From Achromobacter sp. HZ34 (GTDB lineage Bacteria > Pseudomonadota > Gammaproteobacteria > Burkholderiales > Burkholderiaceae_B), in assembly GCF_002209485.1 (NCBI RefSeq), contig NZ_NJIX01000004.1, positions 62,001-126,000 on the forward strand: a stretch of DNA of 64,000 nt. Direction: 5' to 3'. A program made the position numbers and the translations under genes. Below the pieces are notes generated by a model, which worked only from the letters and a program-made list of their open reading frames with translations, did no database searches and had not been told where the DNA came from. Below, piece after piece: positions 8,124 through 19,418 of this stretch (the stretch's first letter is position 1; each line of letters begins with the position of its first letter).

Positions 8124-9043
8124 ACCCTACTTCCAATCCGCCTGCCGTGGCCGCCGTCGCCACGAAGGAAGCCGGCCCCTGGCGCCGCTTCCTGAGCGAT
8201 TTCTTCGCCAGCAAGCTGGCCATCATCGGCTTGGTGCTGCTAATCATCATGATCGGGTCCGCCCTGCTGGCGCCGTGGATCGCGCCGCAGAATCCCTACG
8301 ACATCGGCACGCTGGACATCACCGACGCCAAGCTGCCGCCCGGCAGCAGCAATATGGACGACACCATGACGTACTGGCTGGGCACCGACGGCCAGGCCCG
8401 CGACGTCCTGTCCGCCATCCTCTATGGCATGCGCACCAGCCTGATGGTGGGCTTCGTCTCGGTCTTCTTCGCCTTCGTGATCGGCGCGACGGTAGGTCTG
8501 GCGGCGGCCTATTTCGGTGGCCGCCTGGATGCCTTGCTGATGCGCATCGCCGACATCCAGCTGTCCTTCCCCTCCATCCTGGTGGCGTTGATCCTGCTGT
8601 CCATCCTGGGTTCGGGCGTCGACAAGGTGATCATTTCGCTGATCGTGGTGCAGTGGGCCTATTTCGCCCGCGCGGCGCGTGGCGCGGCGCTGGTGGAGCG
8701 TGGCAAGGAGTATGTCGAAGCGGCACGCTGCATGTCGCTGGGCTGGGGCCGCATCCTGTGGCGCCACCTGTTGCCCAACTGCATGCCGCCGCTGATCGTC
8801 ATTGCCACCATCGACCTGGCGCACGCCATCGCGCTGGAAGCGACGCTGTCGTTCCTGGGCGTCGGCGTGCCGGTGACGCAGCCCTCGCTGGGCATGCTCA
8901 TCTCCAACGGCTTCGAGTACCTGCTGTCCGGCCGCTACTGGATATCCTTCTTCCCCGGCATCGCGCTGGCCATCACCATCATCGGCATCAACCTGGTGGG
9001 CGACCATCTGCGTGACGTGCTCAATCCACGGAACGCGCTATGA
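8120..9043 (+). CDS. Dipeptide-type ABC importer permease (DppC-like)
   Basis: 307 residues. It is the second permease, pairing with the DppB-like subunit. The N-terminus shows the short OppC-type segment (WRRFLSDFFASKLAIIG) leading into the first membrane helix. The periplasmic part has YWLGTDGQARDVLS, a family landmark, and the EAA loop is YVEAARCMSLGWGR. The ATG at 8120 overlaps the previous stop (ATGA). The frame is open far upstream, but that is the shadow of the preceding gene. Confidence 0.93.
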   Translation: MNPTSNPPAVAAVATKEAGPWRRFLSDFFASKLAIIGLVLLIIMIGSALLAPWIAPQNPYDIGTLDITDAKLPPGSSNMDDTMTYWLGTDGQARDVLSAILYGMRTSLMVGFVSVFFAFVIGATVGLAAAYFGGRLDALLMRIADIQLSFPSILVALILLSILGSGVDKVIISLIVVQWAYFARAARGAALVERGKEYVEAARCMSLGWGRILWRHLLPNCMPPLIVIATIDLAHAIALEATLSFLGVGVPVTQPSLGMLISNGFEYLLSGRYWISFFPGIALAITIIGINLVGDHLRDVLNPRNAL

Positions 9044-10053
9044 GCATGACGACGCAAACCGCCGCCGCGCCCCAGACCGCTCCGCGTATCCTCGATGTCA
9101 CCGGACTGCAGACGCATTTCTTCACGCGCGCCGGCGTGGTGAAGGCCGTCGACGGGGTCGACCTGCATCTGGCCCCGGGCGAGATCCTGGGCCTGGTGGG
9201 TGAGTCCGGTTCGGGCAAGAGCATCACGGGTTTCTCATTGATAGGCCTGATCGACGAACCCGGCCGCGTGGTCGGCGGCAGCATCCGCTTCGACGGCCAG
9301 GACTTGCGCCAGGCCAGACCCGAGCAATTGCGCGGCCTGCGCGGACGCGACATCGCGATGATCTTCCAGGATCCGATGATGACGCTGAACCCTGTGCTGC
9401 GCGTCGATACGCAGATGATCGAAGCCATCCGCGCGCATCGCAACGTCAGCAAGGACGAAGCCCGCAAGCGCGCGCGCGAAGTGCTGACCATGGTCGGTAT
9501 TCCCGCGCCGGACGAACGGCTGCGTGCCTATCCACATCAGCTGTCGGGCGGCATGCGCCAGCGCGTGGCCATCGCCATTGCATTGCTGAATTCTCCGCGC
9601 CTGATCATCGCCGATGAACCGACCACGGCCTTGGACGTGACCATCCAGGCGCAGATCCTTTATGAAGTGCAGAAGCTGTGCCGCGAGACCGGCACCGCGC
9701 TGATCTGGATCACGCACGACCTGGCGGTGGTGTCCGGCCTGGCCGACCGCATCGCCGTGATGTACGCGGGCCGGGTGGTGGAAACCGGCAGCACGGTAGA
9801 GATCATCGAACATCCGCTGCATCCGTACACGCGCGGGCTGATGGCGTCCATACCGACGCCCGCTACGCGCGGCCACGACCTGGCTTCGATTCCCGGCATG
9901 ACGCCTTCGCTGCTGAAGTTGCCGGAAGGCTGTGCCTTCCGCACGCGCTGTCCGCGCGCCACCGAGACCTGTACCAAGGCACCCGAAGCCGTCGAATGGC
10001 GGCCGGCGCATTGGGTGCGCTGCTGGCATGCCGGCGAGGAGGCGACAGCATGA
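9040..10053 (+). CDS. Dipeptide-type ABC importer ATPase (DppD-like)
   Basis: 337 residues. A cytoplasmic ATPase with Walker A GESGSGKS near residue 52, the Q-loop MIFQDPMM, signature LSGGMRQR, Walker B LIIADEPT and the switch histidine in WITHD. The C-terminal oligo/dipeptide domain has a four-cysteine set (CAFRTRC, ETC, VRCW), as in DppD/OppD proteins. Start and stop both overlap neighbours by 4 bp, consistent with one coupled mRNA. Confidence 0.94.
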   Translation: MSMTTQTAAAPQTAPRILDVTGLQTHFFTRAGVVKAVDGVDLHLAPGEILGLVGESGSGKSITGFSLIGLIDEPGRVVGGSIRFDGQDLRQARPEQLRGLRGRDIAMIFQDPMMTLNPVLRVDTQMIEAIRAHRNVSKDEARKRAREVLTMVGIPAPDERLRAYPHQLSGGMRQRVAIAIALLNSPRLIIADEPTTALDVTIQAQILYEVQKLCRETGTALIWITHDLAVVSGLADRIAVMYAGRVVETGSTVEIIEHPLHPYTRGLMASIPTPATRGHDLASIPGMTPSLLKLPEGCAFRTRCPRATETCTKAPEAVEWRPAHWVRCWHAGEEATA

Positions 10054-11183
10054 GCGCCGACGTTTTGAAAGCGCAGACCGGTGCGCCGGCGACGGATGGC
10101 GCGGCAGCCGCTGCGCCTGCTCCTGCACCGGCGGGCACATCTGCCGCGCCGATACTCTCCCTGCGTGACGTGGAGATGCGCTTCAGCCAGAACATCGACC
10201 TGGCCGGCCGCATCGCCAATCTGTTCGGCGCGGGCATGCGCAAGACCGAAGTACACGCAGTGGCCGGCGTCGACCTGGATGTGATGCCGGGCGAGGTCAT
10301 CGGCATCGTCGGTGAATCGGGTTGCGGCAAGTCGACGCTGGGCCGCATCATCGCGGGCATCCTGCGTCCCACCGGCGGCAAGGTGAGCTATCGCGGCAAG
10401 GCGGTGGCCGCCATGCCCGACAGCGAACGGCGTGCATATGAACTGGGCGTGCAGATGATCTTCCAGGATCCCTACGCGTCGCTCAATCCGCGCATGCGGG
10501 TGGAGGAGATCATCAGCGAGGCGCCGGTGGCGCACCGCATCGTCCCGGCGCGCGAGAAAAAGGCTTACGTCGCGCAGCTGATGAAGCAGGTGGGCCTGGA
10601 TCCCGCCTACGCGCAACGCTACCCGCACCAGTTTTCCGGCGGCCAGCGCCAGCGCATCGGCATTGCGCGCGCGCTGGCGCTCAGGCCCCAGGTCATCGTT
10701 TGTGACGAGGCCGTGGCCGCGCTGGACGTCTCCATCCAGGCCCAGGTGCTCAACCTTTTCGGCCATTTGCGCCGCGAGCTGGATCTGACGTATCTTTTCA
10801 TCAGCCATAACCTGGGCGTGGTGGGGCATATTTCGGACCGCGTGGCCATCATGTATCTGGGCCGCATCGTCGAGATCGCCAGTACGGAGCAGGTGTTCAA
10901 GGGGGCCAACCATCCCTATACGCAGGCGCTGTTGAAGGAATTGCCCACGCTGAACGCGCAGCGGCGCAGTTTCCAGCCCATCAAGGGCGAATTGCCCTCG
11001 CCGCTGGCGCCACCGCCGGGCTGCACCTTTCATCCACGCTGTCCGCATGCCATGGAGCGGTGCCGGCAGGAGCGGCCGCTGTTGCGCGAGATAGGGCCGG
11101 GGCATGTCAGCGCCTGCCATCTGAACGACGCGACGCCTGAACGACGGCGTCCGAACGGAACGCCTGACCGAAACCACGTCTGA
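10050..11183 (+). CDS. Dipeptide-type ABC importer ATPase (DppF-like)
   Basis: 377 residues. It is the second ATPase, with Walker A GESGCGKS (about residue 90), signature FSGGQRQR and Walker B VIVCDEAV, where DEA replaces DEP as usual in DppF/OppF proteins. The C-terminal domain carries CTFHPRC, ERC and SAC cysteines. An Ala/Pro-rich N-terminal extension (about residues 12-38) precedes the ABC core. The last 15-20 residues ([13 protein letters not shown]) come from degenerate short repeats and look non-conserved. Confidence 0.94.
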   Translation: MSADVLKAQTGAPATDGAAAAAPAPAPAGTSAAPILSLRDVEMRFSQNIDLAGRIANLFGAGMRKTEVHAVAGVDLDVMPGEVIGIVGESGCGKSTLGRIIAGILRPTGGKVSYRGKAVAAMPDSERRAYELGVQMIFQDPYASLNPRMRVEEIISEAPVAHRIVPAREKKAYVAQLMKQVGLDPAYAQRYPHQFSGGQRQRIGIARALALRPQVIVCDEAVAALDVSIQAQVLNLFGHLRRELDLTYLFISHNLGVVGHISDRVAIMYLGRIVEIASTEQVFKGANHPYTQALLKELPTLNAQRRSFQPIKGELPSPLAPPPGCTFHPRCPHAMERCRQERPLLREIGPGHVSACHLNDATPERRRPNGTPDRNHV

Positions 11184-11222
11184 CCGAAACCAAGCCTGAA
11201 CGACACGACCACTGAACCCCAG
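11125..11222 (+). repeat. Degenerate short repeats at the 3' end of the dppF-like gene
   Basis: GCCTGAACGAC-type units and CTGACCGAAACCA units recur several times across the end of the ATPase gene and the following 39-bp gap. They encode the odd C-terminal tail. They probably arose by slippage; no function is evident. Confidence 0.5.
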
Positions 11223-11242
11223 ACCAGCGTCCGCCCACCATC

Positions 11243-12103
11243 ATGCAGACCAGCGACCAGCCCTTTGCCCCGTTCATCCGTCACGCGCCGCGCGGCGACC
11301 CCCTGCCCCTGGTCTGTGATTCGCCCCACAGCGGGCTGACCTATCCCGGCGATTTCGGCTACGCGCTGGACACGCGCCTGCTGCGCACGGGTGAAGACAC
11401 CCACGTGGACGAGCTGTGGCGCAACTTGCCCGATTACGGCGCCACCTTGATCTGCGCGCAATTCCCGCGCACGTATATCGACCCCAACCGCGAGCCGGAC
11501 GACATCGAGCCGGCCTTGCTGGAAAGCGCCTGGCCCGGCAGCATCAATCCGTCGGAGAAAAGCCGCATCGGCCACGGCCTGATCTGGAGCAAGGCCGCGG
11601 GCCAGCCGATCTATGCGCGCAAGCTGACCGTCGCGGAAATCCAGCATCGCATCCAGGCCTATCACCAGCCGTATCACGCGGCCTTGAACCAGGACATCGA
11701 GGCTGCGTATCGCCGCTTCGGCGCGGTGTGGCATCTGAATCTGCATTCCATGCCGTCCAATTCCTACGAGGCGCTGCAGATCAAGAGCGATCGGCCGCTG
11801 GCGGACTTCGTGCTGGGCGATCGCGACGGGACCACCTGTGATCCGCAGCTGGTCGACATCGTGCAGGAGTCGCTGGAAGCCAGCGGTTATACGGTGGCGC
11901 GCAACGATCCCTTCAAGGGCGTGGCGCTGATCGCGCGCCTGGGCAAGCCCGCGCAGCGGCGCCATAGCCTGCAGATCGAGATCCACCGCAAGCAGTACAT
12001 GAACGAACAGACTTTCGAGCAGAATGAGCGCTTTCCGGCCTTGCAGGCCGCGCTGACCAAAGCGACGCAAGCCGTCGCCCTCTACATCCAAAGGCAATTA
12101 TGA
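11243..12103 (+). CDS. N-formylglutamate amidohydrolase family protein
   Basis: 286 residues. It fits the FGase family (PF05013): metal-ligand and substrate residues are expected in CDSPHSG near residue 29, DTHVDEL near 53 and LNLHSMPS near 168. Family members hydrolyse N-formyl-L-glutamate or related N-acyl amino acids in the cytosol. No histidine-degradation genes are nearby. Co-transcription with a peptide importer and an M20 amidohydrolase suggests it acts on an imported N-acylated compound. The ATG follows a 59-bp gap after the ATPase, and its stop overlaps the next start (ATGA). Confidence 0.88.
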   Translation: MQTSDQPFAPFIRHAPRGDPLPLVCDSPHSGLTYPGDFGYALDTRLLRTGEDTHVDELWRNLPDYGATLICAQFPRTYIDPNREPDDIEPALLESAWPGSINPSEKSRIGHGLIWSKAAGQPIYARKLTVAEIQHRIQAYHQPYHAALNQDIEAAYRRFGAVWHLNLHSMPSNSYEALQIKSDRPLADFVLGDRDGTTCDPQLVDIVQESLEASGYTVARNDPFKGVALIARLGKPAQRRHSLQIEIHRKQYMNEQTFEQNERFPALQAALTKATQAVALYIQRQL

Positions 12104-13320
12104 AAACCATCGCAGAAATCGAGCGCGCCACAGGCGAGCTGACGGCGATCCGCCGGGACATCCACGCACATCCCGAGACCGCTTTCGAGGAAACCCGCAC
12201 GTCGGCGCTTGTGGCCGAGAAGCTGCGCAGCTGGGGCATCGAAGTGCACACCGGCTTCGGCAAGACCGGCCTGGTGGGCGTGCTGCGCGCCGGCAGCGGC
12301 AAGAAGACCATCGGCCTGCGTGCCGACATGGATGCGCTGCCCATGCCTGAGCACAACCGCTTCGGCCATGCCTCCACGGTAGCGGGCAAGATGCACGGCT
12401 GCGGCCACGACGGCCATACCACCATGCTGCTGGGCGCGGCGCAATACCTGGCCGAGCATCGCGACTTCGACGGCACCATCCACTTCATCTTCCAACCGGC
12501 CGAAGAGAACGGCAACGCCGGCGCGCGCGCCATGATGCAGGATGGCCTGTTCGACAAATTCCCCTGTGACGCGGTCTTCGGCATCCACAACATGCCGGGC
12601 ATGCCGGTGAACCAGTTCGGCTTCCGTACCGGCCCGTCAATGGCATCGAGCAACCGCTTCACCATCACCATCAAGGGCGTGGGCGGCCATGCCGCGCAGC
12701 CGCACAAGTCGGTGGACACCATCGTCATCGCGTCGGAAATGGTGGGCGTGCTGCAGACGGTGGTGTCGCGTACCAAGGATCCGCTGGACGCCGCGGTGCT
12801 GTCGGTGACGCAGATCCATGCTGGTGATGCATTCAACGTCATCCCCAGCGAGGCGGTCATCCGCGGCACGGTGCGTACCTATACCACCGATGCCCTGGAC
12901 ACCATCGAAGACGCCATTCGCCGTATCGCCACCACGTTGCCGCAGGTCTATGGCGGCACGGGCGAGCTGGACTTCATCCGTGCGTATCCGCCGCTGGTGA
13001 ACTGGGAGAAGGAAACCGCGTTCGCAGCGCAGGTGGCCGAGGCCACCTTCGGCAAGGAGAACGTCGACACCACCATTCCCGCTTTCATGGGCGCCGAGGA
13101 CTTTTCCTTCTTCCTGGAAGCCGTGCCGGGGGCCTATCTGTTCCTGGGCAATGGCGACGGTGGGCATCGCCAGGAGCAATACGAAGGCATGGGACCGTGC
13201 ATGCTGCACAACCCCAACTACGACTTCAACGATGCCCTGCTGCCGGTGGGGGCCACCTACTGGGTCAAGCTGGTCCAGGCTTTCCTGCCGGCCGATGGAG
13301 CGCCGGCCAAGGCGGGCTGA
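12100..13320 (+). CDS. M20 family amidohydrolase (hippurate-hydrolase-like)
   Basis: 406 residues, the usual length for M20D amidohydrolases (hippuricase, IAA-amino-acid hydrolase, AbgA-like). Metal-binding motifs are visible: GLRADMDALPM near residue 70, MHGCGHDGH near 98 and PAEENGNAG near 132, plus the late histidine in MLHNPNYDFND. The central dimerisation lid domain covers about 185-295. It would cut an amide bond of an N-acyl amino acid in the cytosol. It is translationally coupled to the FGase gene and ends the peptide-importer cluster. Confidence 0.92.
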   Translation: MKTIAEIERATGELTAIRRDIHAHPETAFEETRTSALVAEKLRSWGIEVHTGFGKTGLVGVLRAGSGKKTIGLRADMDALPMPEHNRFGHASTVAGKMHGCGHDGHTTMLLGAAQYLAEHRDFDGTIHFIFQPAEENGNAGARAMMQDGLFDKFPCDAVFGIHNMPGMPVNQFGFRTGPSMASSNRFTITIKGVGGHAAQPHKSVDTIVIASEMVGVLQTVVSRTKDPLDAAVLSVTQIHAGDAFNVIPSEAVIRGTVRTYTTDALDTIEDAIRRIATTLPQVYGGTGELDFIRAYPPLVNWEKETAFAAQVAEATFGKENVDTTIPAFMGAEDFSFFLEAVPGAYLFLGNGDGGHRQEQYEGMGPCMLHNPNYDFNDALLPVGATYWVKLVQAFLPADGAPAKAG

Positions 13321-13378
13321 CGCAGCCCGCGTCGCCGGCTATATAAGTTCCAGATCTGAATAAAGGCATATTCATTCG

Positions 13379-13407
13379 TTGGATCTCTGTAGCGGCTTGC
13401 TGATAAT
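13379..13407 (+). promoter_or_regulatory. Candidate sigma70 promoter
   Basis: TTGGAT (13379-13384), a 17-bp spacer and GATAAT (13402-13407), a 5/6 match for the -10 box. It lies about 45 bp before a 49-codon ORF and in front of the NitT/TauT-type importer genes. Confidence 0.45.
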
Positions 13408-13453
13408 CCTCATCAAGCCGTACACGCCCGTACGTGGATACAGAGGATCCGAC

Positions 13454-13603
13454 ATGCCCCAGCCCACCGCCGCCGCACATTCCCGCCTTGCCAAGGCCGC
13501 GTCCGGTATCGCGGTGGCCCTGGCGCTGGCCATCATGGCCCTGGCATCGCCTACTCCAGCTTCTGCCGCGACGGACGTCATGGCCGTCTGTGCCACGCAC
13601 TGA
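13454..13603 (+). CDS. Small predicted secreted peptide, 49 aa
   Basis: Not recognised. The ATG has a good AGAGGA Shine-Dalgarno 6 nt upstream. Residues 1-39 form a near-ideal signal peptide (basic RLAK, hydrophobic VALALAIMALA, cleavage after ASA), leaving only about ten residues that end MAVCATH. The signal resembles in style that of the binding protein encoded 135 bp downstream. It may be a leader ORF, a microprotein, or what is left of a duplicated binding-protein gene. A terminator-like hairpin separates it from the next gene. Confidence 0.45.
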   Translation: MPQPTAAAHSRLAKAASGIAVALALAIMALASPTPASAATDVMAVCATH

Positions 13604-13673
13604 GTTTTTACCGACGGGCTGCCGCCCCCTTCACCTGCAATTCCCCTCGCGCGCCCTGCCGGACGCGCCCTGA

Positions 13674-13713
13674 ACGCGGATCCATCGCACGGTGGTTCCG
13701 CGTCTTTCTTTCT
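13674..13713 (+). terminator. Terminator/attenuator between the small ORF and the importer genes
   Basis: ACGCGGATCC (13674-13683) pairs with GGTTCCGCGT (13694-13703), nine of ten positions, with a 10-nt loop. It is followed directly by CTTTCTTTCT, as in a Rho-independent terminator. It lies 25 bp before the binding-protein start codon. Confidence 0.6.
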
Positions 13714-13737
13714 ACTCACCTGGAAGAACGGATCACC

Positions 13738-14793
13738 ATGCTGCCCGCGTATGCTTTTGGACAACGCCTGACTCGCCCCTTGGCGCGTGCCCTCACCGCC
13801 GCCGCCTTGTCCCTGACCCTGGCCGCCGTGGCCCTGGCCGTTCCCACTCCCGCACGCGCTGAAGGCCGTATCCGTATCGCCGAGCAATTCGGCATCGTCT
13901 ACCTGCTGCTGAACGTGGCTCGCGACCAGCAGTTGATCGAGAAGCACGGCAAGGCCGAAGGCGTGGACATCAAGGTCGAGTGGCTCAAGCTGTCGGGCGG
14001 CTCGGCCGTGAATGACGCCCTGCTTTCAGGGGCCGTGGATATCGCCGGTGCCGGCGTCGGCCCGCTGCTGACGATATGGGACCGCACGTATGGCAAGCAG
14101 AACGTCAAGGGTGTCGCTTCATTAGGCAACTTCCCCTATTACCTGGTGAGCAACCGGCCCGAAGTGAAGACCATTGCCGACTTCACTGACAAGGACCGCA
14201 TCGCCGTGCCGGCGGTGGGTGTGTCGGTGCAGTCGCGTGTGCTGCAGATGGCGTCCGCCGCGCTGTGGGGCGATGCGCAGTACAACAAGCTGGACAGCAT
14301 CTCCGTGGCGTTGCCGCATCCGGACGCCACCGCCGCCATCATTTCAGGCGGCACGGAGATCACCGGCCACTTCGGCAATCCGCCTTTCCAGGAACAGGAA
14401 CTGACGGGCAATCCGCGTGCGCACATCGTGCTGGACTCGTACAAGGTGCAGGGCGGTCCGTCGTCTTCCACGGTGCTGTTCGCTACCGAGAAGTATCGCA
14501 AGGAAAACCCCAAGACCTATAAGGCATTCCAGGATGCCCTGGCCGAGGCCGCGCGCTTCGTTACCGAGCACCCGGAGCAAGCCGCCGATACCTATCTGCG
14601 CGTGGCCGATGCGAAGCAGGACCGCAAGCTGCTTCTGGGCATCATCACCAACCCGCAGGTGCAGTTCAAGACCGAGCCGCAGAACACGTTCACGCTGGCA
14701 AAATTCATGCACCGCGTAGGCGCCATCAAGCACGAACCTGCCAGCTGGCGCGATTATTTCTTCGACGACGCGGCGCTCGCCAACGGGAGCTGA
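13738..14793 (+). CDS. NitT/TauT-type ABC importer, substrate-binding protein
   Basis: 351 residues. A signal peptide covers about 1-41 (core LTAAALSLTLAAVALAV, cleavage after ARA). The mature protein starts with a short beta strand (GRIRIAEQF) and has the SsuA/TauA/NMT1-like layout, with KLSGGSAVNDALLSGAVDIAGAG near residue 85-105. It delivers a ligand such as an aliphatic sulfonate, nitrate or thiamine precursor to the permease. No sulfonate monooxygenase or nitrate reductase gene lies nearby, so the substrate stays open. The ATPase gene starts 1 bp after its stop. Confidence 0.9.
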   Translation: MLPAYAFGQRLTRPLARALTAAALSLTLAAVALAVPTPARAEGRIRIAEQFGIVYLLLNVARDQQLIEKHGKAEGVDIKVEWLKLSGGSAVNDALLSGAVDIAGAGVGPLLTIWDRTYGKQNVKGVASLGNFPYYLVSNRPEVKTIADFTDKDRIAVPAVGVSVQSRVLQMASAALWGDAQYNKLDSISVALPHPDATAAIISGGTEITGHFGNPPFQEQELTGNPRAHIVLDSYKVQGGPSSSTVLFATEKYRKENPKTYKAFQDALAEAARFVTEHPEQAADTYLRVADAKQDRKLLLGIITNPQVQFKTEPQNTFTLAKFMHRVGAIKHEPASWRDYFFDDAALANGS

Positions 14794-14794
14794 C

Positions 14795-15607
14795 ATGATC
14801 AGCCATGCCGCCGTTGCGGGGCCGTTGCTGCAGGTCGACGGGGTCACGCTGGAATACAAGACGCCAGGGCGGCGTGTGCGGGCCACGCATCGTGTCGACT
14901 TCCAGGTCCATGAGTCAGATCGCTACGTTCTGCTGGGGCCGTCTGGCTGCGGCAAATCCACCTTGCTGAAGTCAGTCGCCGGCTTCATCGCGCCCACGGA
15001 AGGCGCCATCCGCCTGGATGGGCAGGCCGTGCGCGAGCCGGGTCCGGATCGCATCGTGGTGTTCCAGGAGTTCGACCAGCTGCCGCCCTGGAAGACCGTG
15101 CGGGAAAACGTTGCCTTTCCCTTGCTGGCGTCGCGCAAGGCCGGGCGCCGCGAGGCGAATGAGCGGGCCCTTCATTATCTGGACAAGGTTGGCTTGTCGG
15201 CGTTCGCCGATGCGTATCCGCACACCTTGTCCGGTGGCATGAAGCAGCGCGTGGCGATCGCGCGCGCGCTGGCCATGCAGCCGCGCATCCTGTTGATGGA
15301 CGAGCCCTTCGCGGCGCTCGATGCACTGACCCGTCGCAAAATGCAGGAAGAACTGCTGGCCTTGTGGGAGGAGGTGCGCTTCACGCTGCTGTTCGTCACG
15401 CATTCCATCGAGGAAGCGTTGCTGGTGGGTAATCGCATCCTGCTGCTGTCGCCGCATCCGGGGCGCGTGCGCGCGGAGCTCAACGCGCACCAGTACGGCA
15501 TGCACAGTGCCGGGTCGCCGGCGTTCCAGGCGACGACACAACGGATTCATGATCTGCTGTTCGACGTGCCGAAATCGGACGATGAAGCACGGCGCGCGGC
15601 GGCTTGA
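14795..15607 (+). CDS. NitT/TauT-type ABC importer ATPase
   Basis: 270 residues. Walker A GPSGCGKS near residue 47, Q-loop FQEFDQLPPWKT (the Pro-Trp after the Q-loop is typical of SsuB/TauB), signature LSGGMKQR, Walker B ILLMDEPF, and the switch histidine in FVTHS. It is a cytosolic subunit that powers the following permease. It starts 1 bp after the binding-protein stop, and the permease start lies 10 bp downstream of its own stop. Confidence 0.93.
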   Translation: MISHAAVAGPLLQVDGVTLEYKTPGRRVRATHRVDFQVHESDRYVLLGPSGCGKSTLLKSVAGFIAPTEGAIRLDGQAVREPGPDRIVVFQEFDQLPPWKTVRENVAFPLLASRKAGRREANERALHYLDKVGLSAFADAYPHTLSGGMKQRVAIARALAMQPRILLMDEPFAALDALTRRKMQEELLALWEEVRFTLLFVTHSIEEALLVGNRILLLSPHPGRVRAELNAHQYGMHSAGSPAFQATTQRIHDLLFDVPKSDDEARRAAA

Positions 15608-15617
15608 TGGAGGCGTA

Positions 15618-16511
15618 ATGCAGACAGAACTTCAATCCAGCCCTCGTCCCTCCTTGCCTCCCGTGCGCGAAGAGTACGAACGTGAGCTCGCGCCTTTGCC
15701 CGATCTTGCGGTGGAAACACCGTTGCCATGGCTGGAACGCATCTGGGGTCGCGCGGCGGTGCGCAAGGCCCTGATCCTGATCATCCTGGCCGCGTTGTGG
15801 GAGCTGGCCGCGCGCCTGACCGACAACGACCTGCTGCTGCCTGGCTTCGTCGCCACGGCCAAGGCCTTCGCCGAGGGGCTGCTGGATGGTGAGTTGCTGG
15901 CGCGCGCCGCAACGTCGCTACGGGTGCTGATCAAAGGCTATGTCGCCGGCGTCGCGCTGGCATTCGTGCTGACGACACTGGCGGTCTCGACACGCGTGGG
16001 ACGCGATCTGTTGTCGACGTTGACGGCCATGTTCAATCCCTTGCCGGCGATTGCCTTGCTGCCGCTGGCCCTGCTGTGGTTCGGCCTGGGCGAGGGCAGC
16101 CTGGTGTTCGTGCTGATTCATTCCGTGCTGTGGGCGCTGGCGGTCAACACGTATGCGGGCTTTCTGGCAGTGCCTGACACTCTGCGCATGACCGGGCGCA
16201 ATTACGGCCTGCGTGGCATTCCTTATGTCTTGCAGATCCTGATACCGGCCGCCTTGCCCGCCATTCTTGCGGGCCTGCGCATCGGTTGGGCCTTTGCGTG
16301 GCGCACCTTGATCGCCGCCGAACTGGTGTTCGGCGCATCCAGCGGCAAGGGCGGTCTGGGCTGGTACATCTTCCAGAACCGCAACGAACTCTACACCGAC
16401 CGTGTCTTCGCCGGCCTGGCGGCTGTCGTCCTGATCGGGCTGCTGGTCGAAGTTCTGGGTTTCGACAACCTGGAACGTGTCACGGTGCGGCGGTGGGGGA
16501 TGCATCGGTAG
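15618..16511 (+). CDS. NitT/TauT-type ABC importer permease
   Basis: 297 residues. It is a SsuC/TauC-like inner-membrane subunit. The cytosolic N-terminus of about 55 residues is Pro/Glu-rich; the first membrane helix follows (ALILIILAALWELAARL). The permease signature region is RNYGLRGIPYVLQILIPAALP near residues 195-215. The ATG at 15618 has a strong GGAGG 6 nt upstream; the longer frame from 15507 is the shadow of the ATPase gene. Confidence 0.92.
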   Translation: MQTELQSSPRPSLPPVREEYERELAPLPDLAVETPLPWLERIWGRAAVRKALILIILAALWELAARLTDNDLLLPGFVATAKAFAEGLLDGELLARAATSLRVLIKGYVAGVALAFVLTTLAVSTRVGRDLLSTLTAMFNPLPAIALLPLALLWFGLGEGSLVFVLIHSVLWALAVNTYAGFLAVPDTLRMTGRNYGLRGIPYVLQILIPAALPAILAGLRIGWAFAWRTLIAAELVFGASSGKGGLGWYIFQNRNELYTDRVFAGLAAVVLIGLLVEVLGFDNLERVTVRRWGMHR

Positions 16512-16705
16512 GGCAAATCTTTCCGGGATGTTGATCAACGACACCCTGCCAAGAGATGGACTCATTCCTGATGGTGTCATTGTCCCTGTCTCGGCGACCA
16601 TTGCCAGCCGGTCCAGTACCCGGACCTGACAGGGCACACGGCCTACATTGCACGCGTGATCCTGGTGACCGTGGCGCCAAGGCGGGCGGACGTAAACCCC
16701 GCAAG
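16512..16705. other. Intergenic spacer between convergent transporter and gyrB units
   Basis: About 190 bp between the permease stop and the gyrB terminator. I see no ORF with coding character, RNA gene or repeat here. Confidence 0.5.
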
Positions 16706-16743
16706 TAAAAACACCCCGGATACCGCAAGGCATCCGGGGTGTG
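16706..16743 (-). terminator. Rho-independent terminator of gyrB
   Basis: ACACCCCGGAT (16712-16722) pairs perfectly with ATCCGGGGTGT (16733-16743) around a 10-nt loop. On the minus strand the stem is followed by TTTTT (16711-16707). It lies 40 bp past the gyrB stop. Confidence 0.85.
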
Positions 16744-16782
16744 CGAAGGGGTGTGCCCCCTGGACCGCGTTGTGGCCCTATA

Positions 16783-19248
<2,466 letters not shown>

Positions 19249-19360
19249 TTACTGATTCAAAGAGCCACCAGCCTGGAGGGCTGGCACACCGGGCCGGAGG
19301 ATGCCGGTCGGGCGAAGGAGGACGGACGCACGCCGCGGGTTCGCAATGATCGCGGTAATC

Positions 19361-19418
19361 GCGAAGGACGTGCCCTGGACCGGCTCCATGCGGGCCCGGC
19401 CCAGGGCACGTTCTTCGC
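19361..19418 (-). terminator. Long inverted repeat directly after dnaN
   Basis: An 18-bp arm at 19361-19378 (GCGAAGGACGTGCCCTGG) matches the inverse of 19401-19418 at 17 of 18 positions. It begins at the base next to the dnaN stop codon. The T content after the stem is low on the minus strand, so it may be an attenuator or mRNA-stabilising hairpin between dnaN and gyrB. A second small hairpin (CCAGCC/GGCTGG, 19268-19284) lies in the gyrB leader. Confidence 0.65.
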
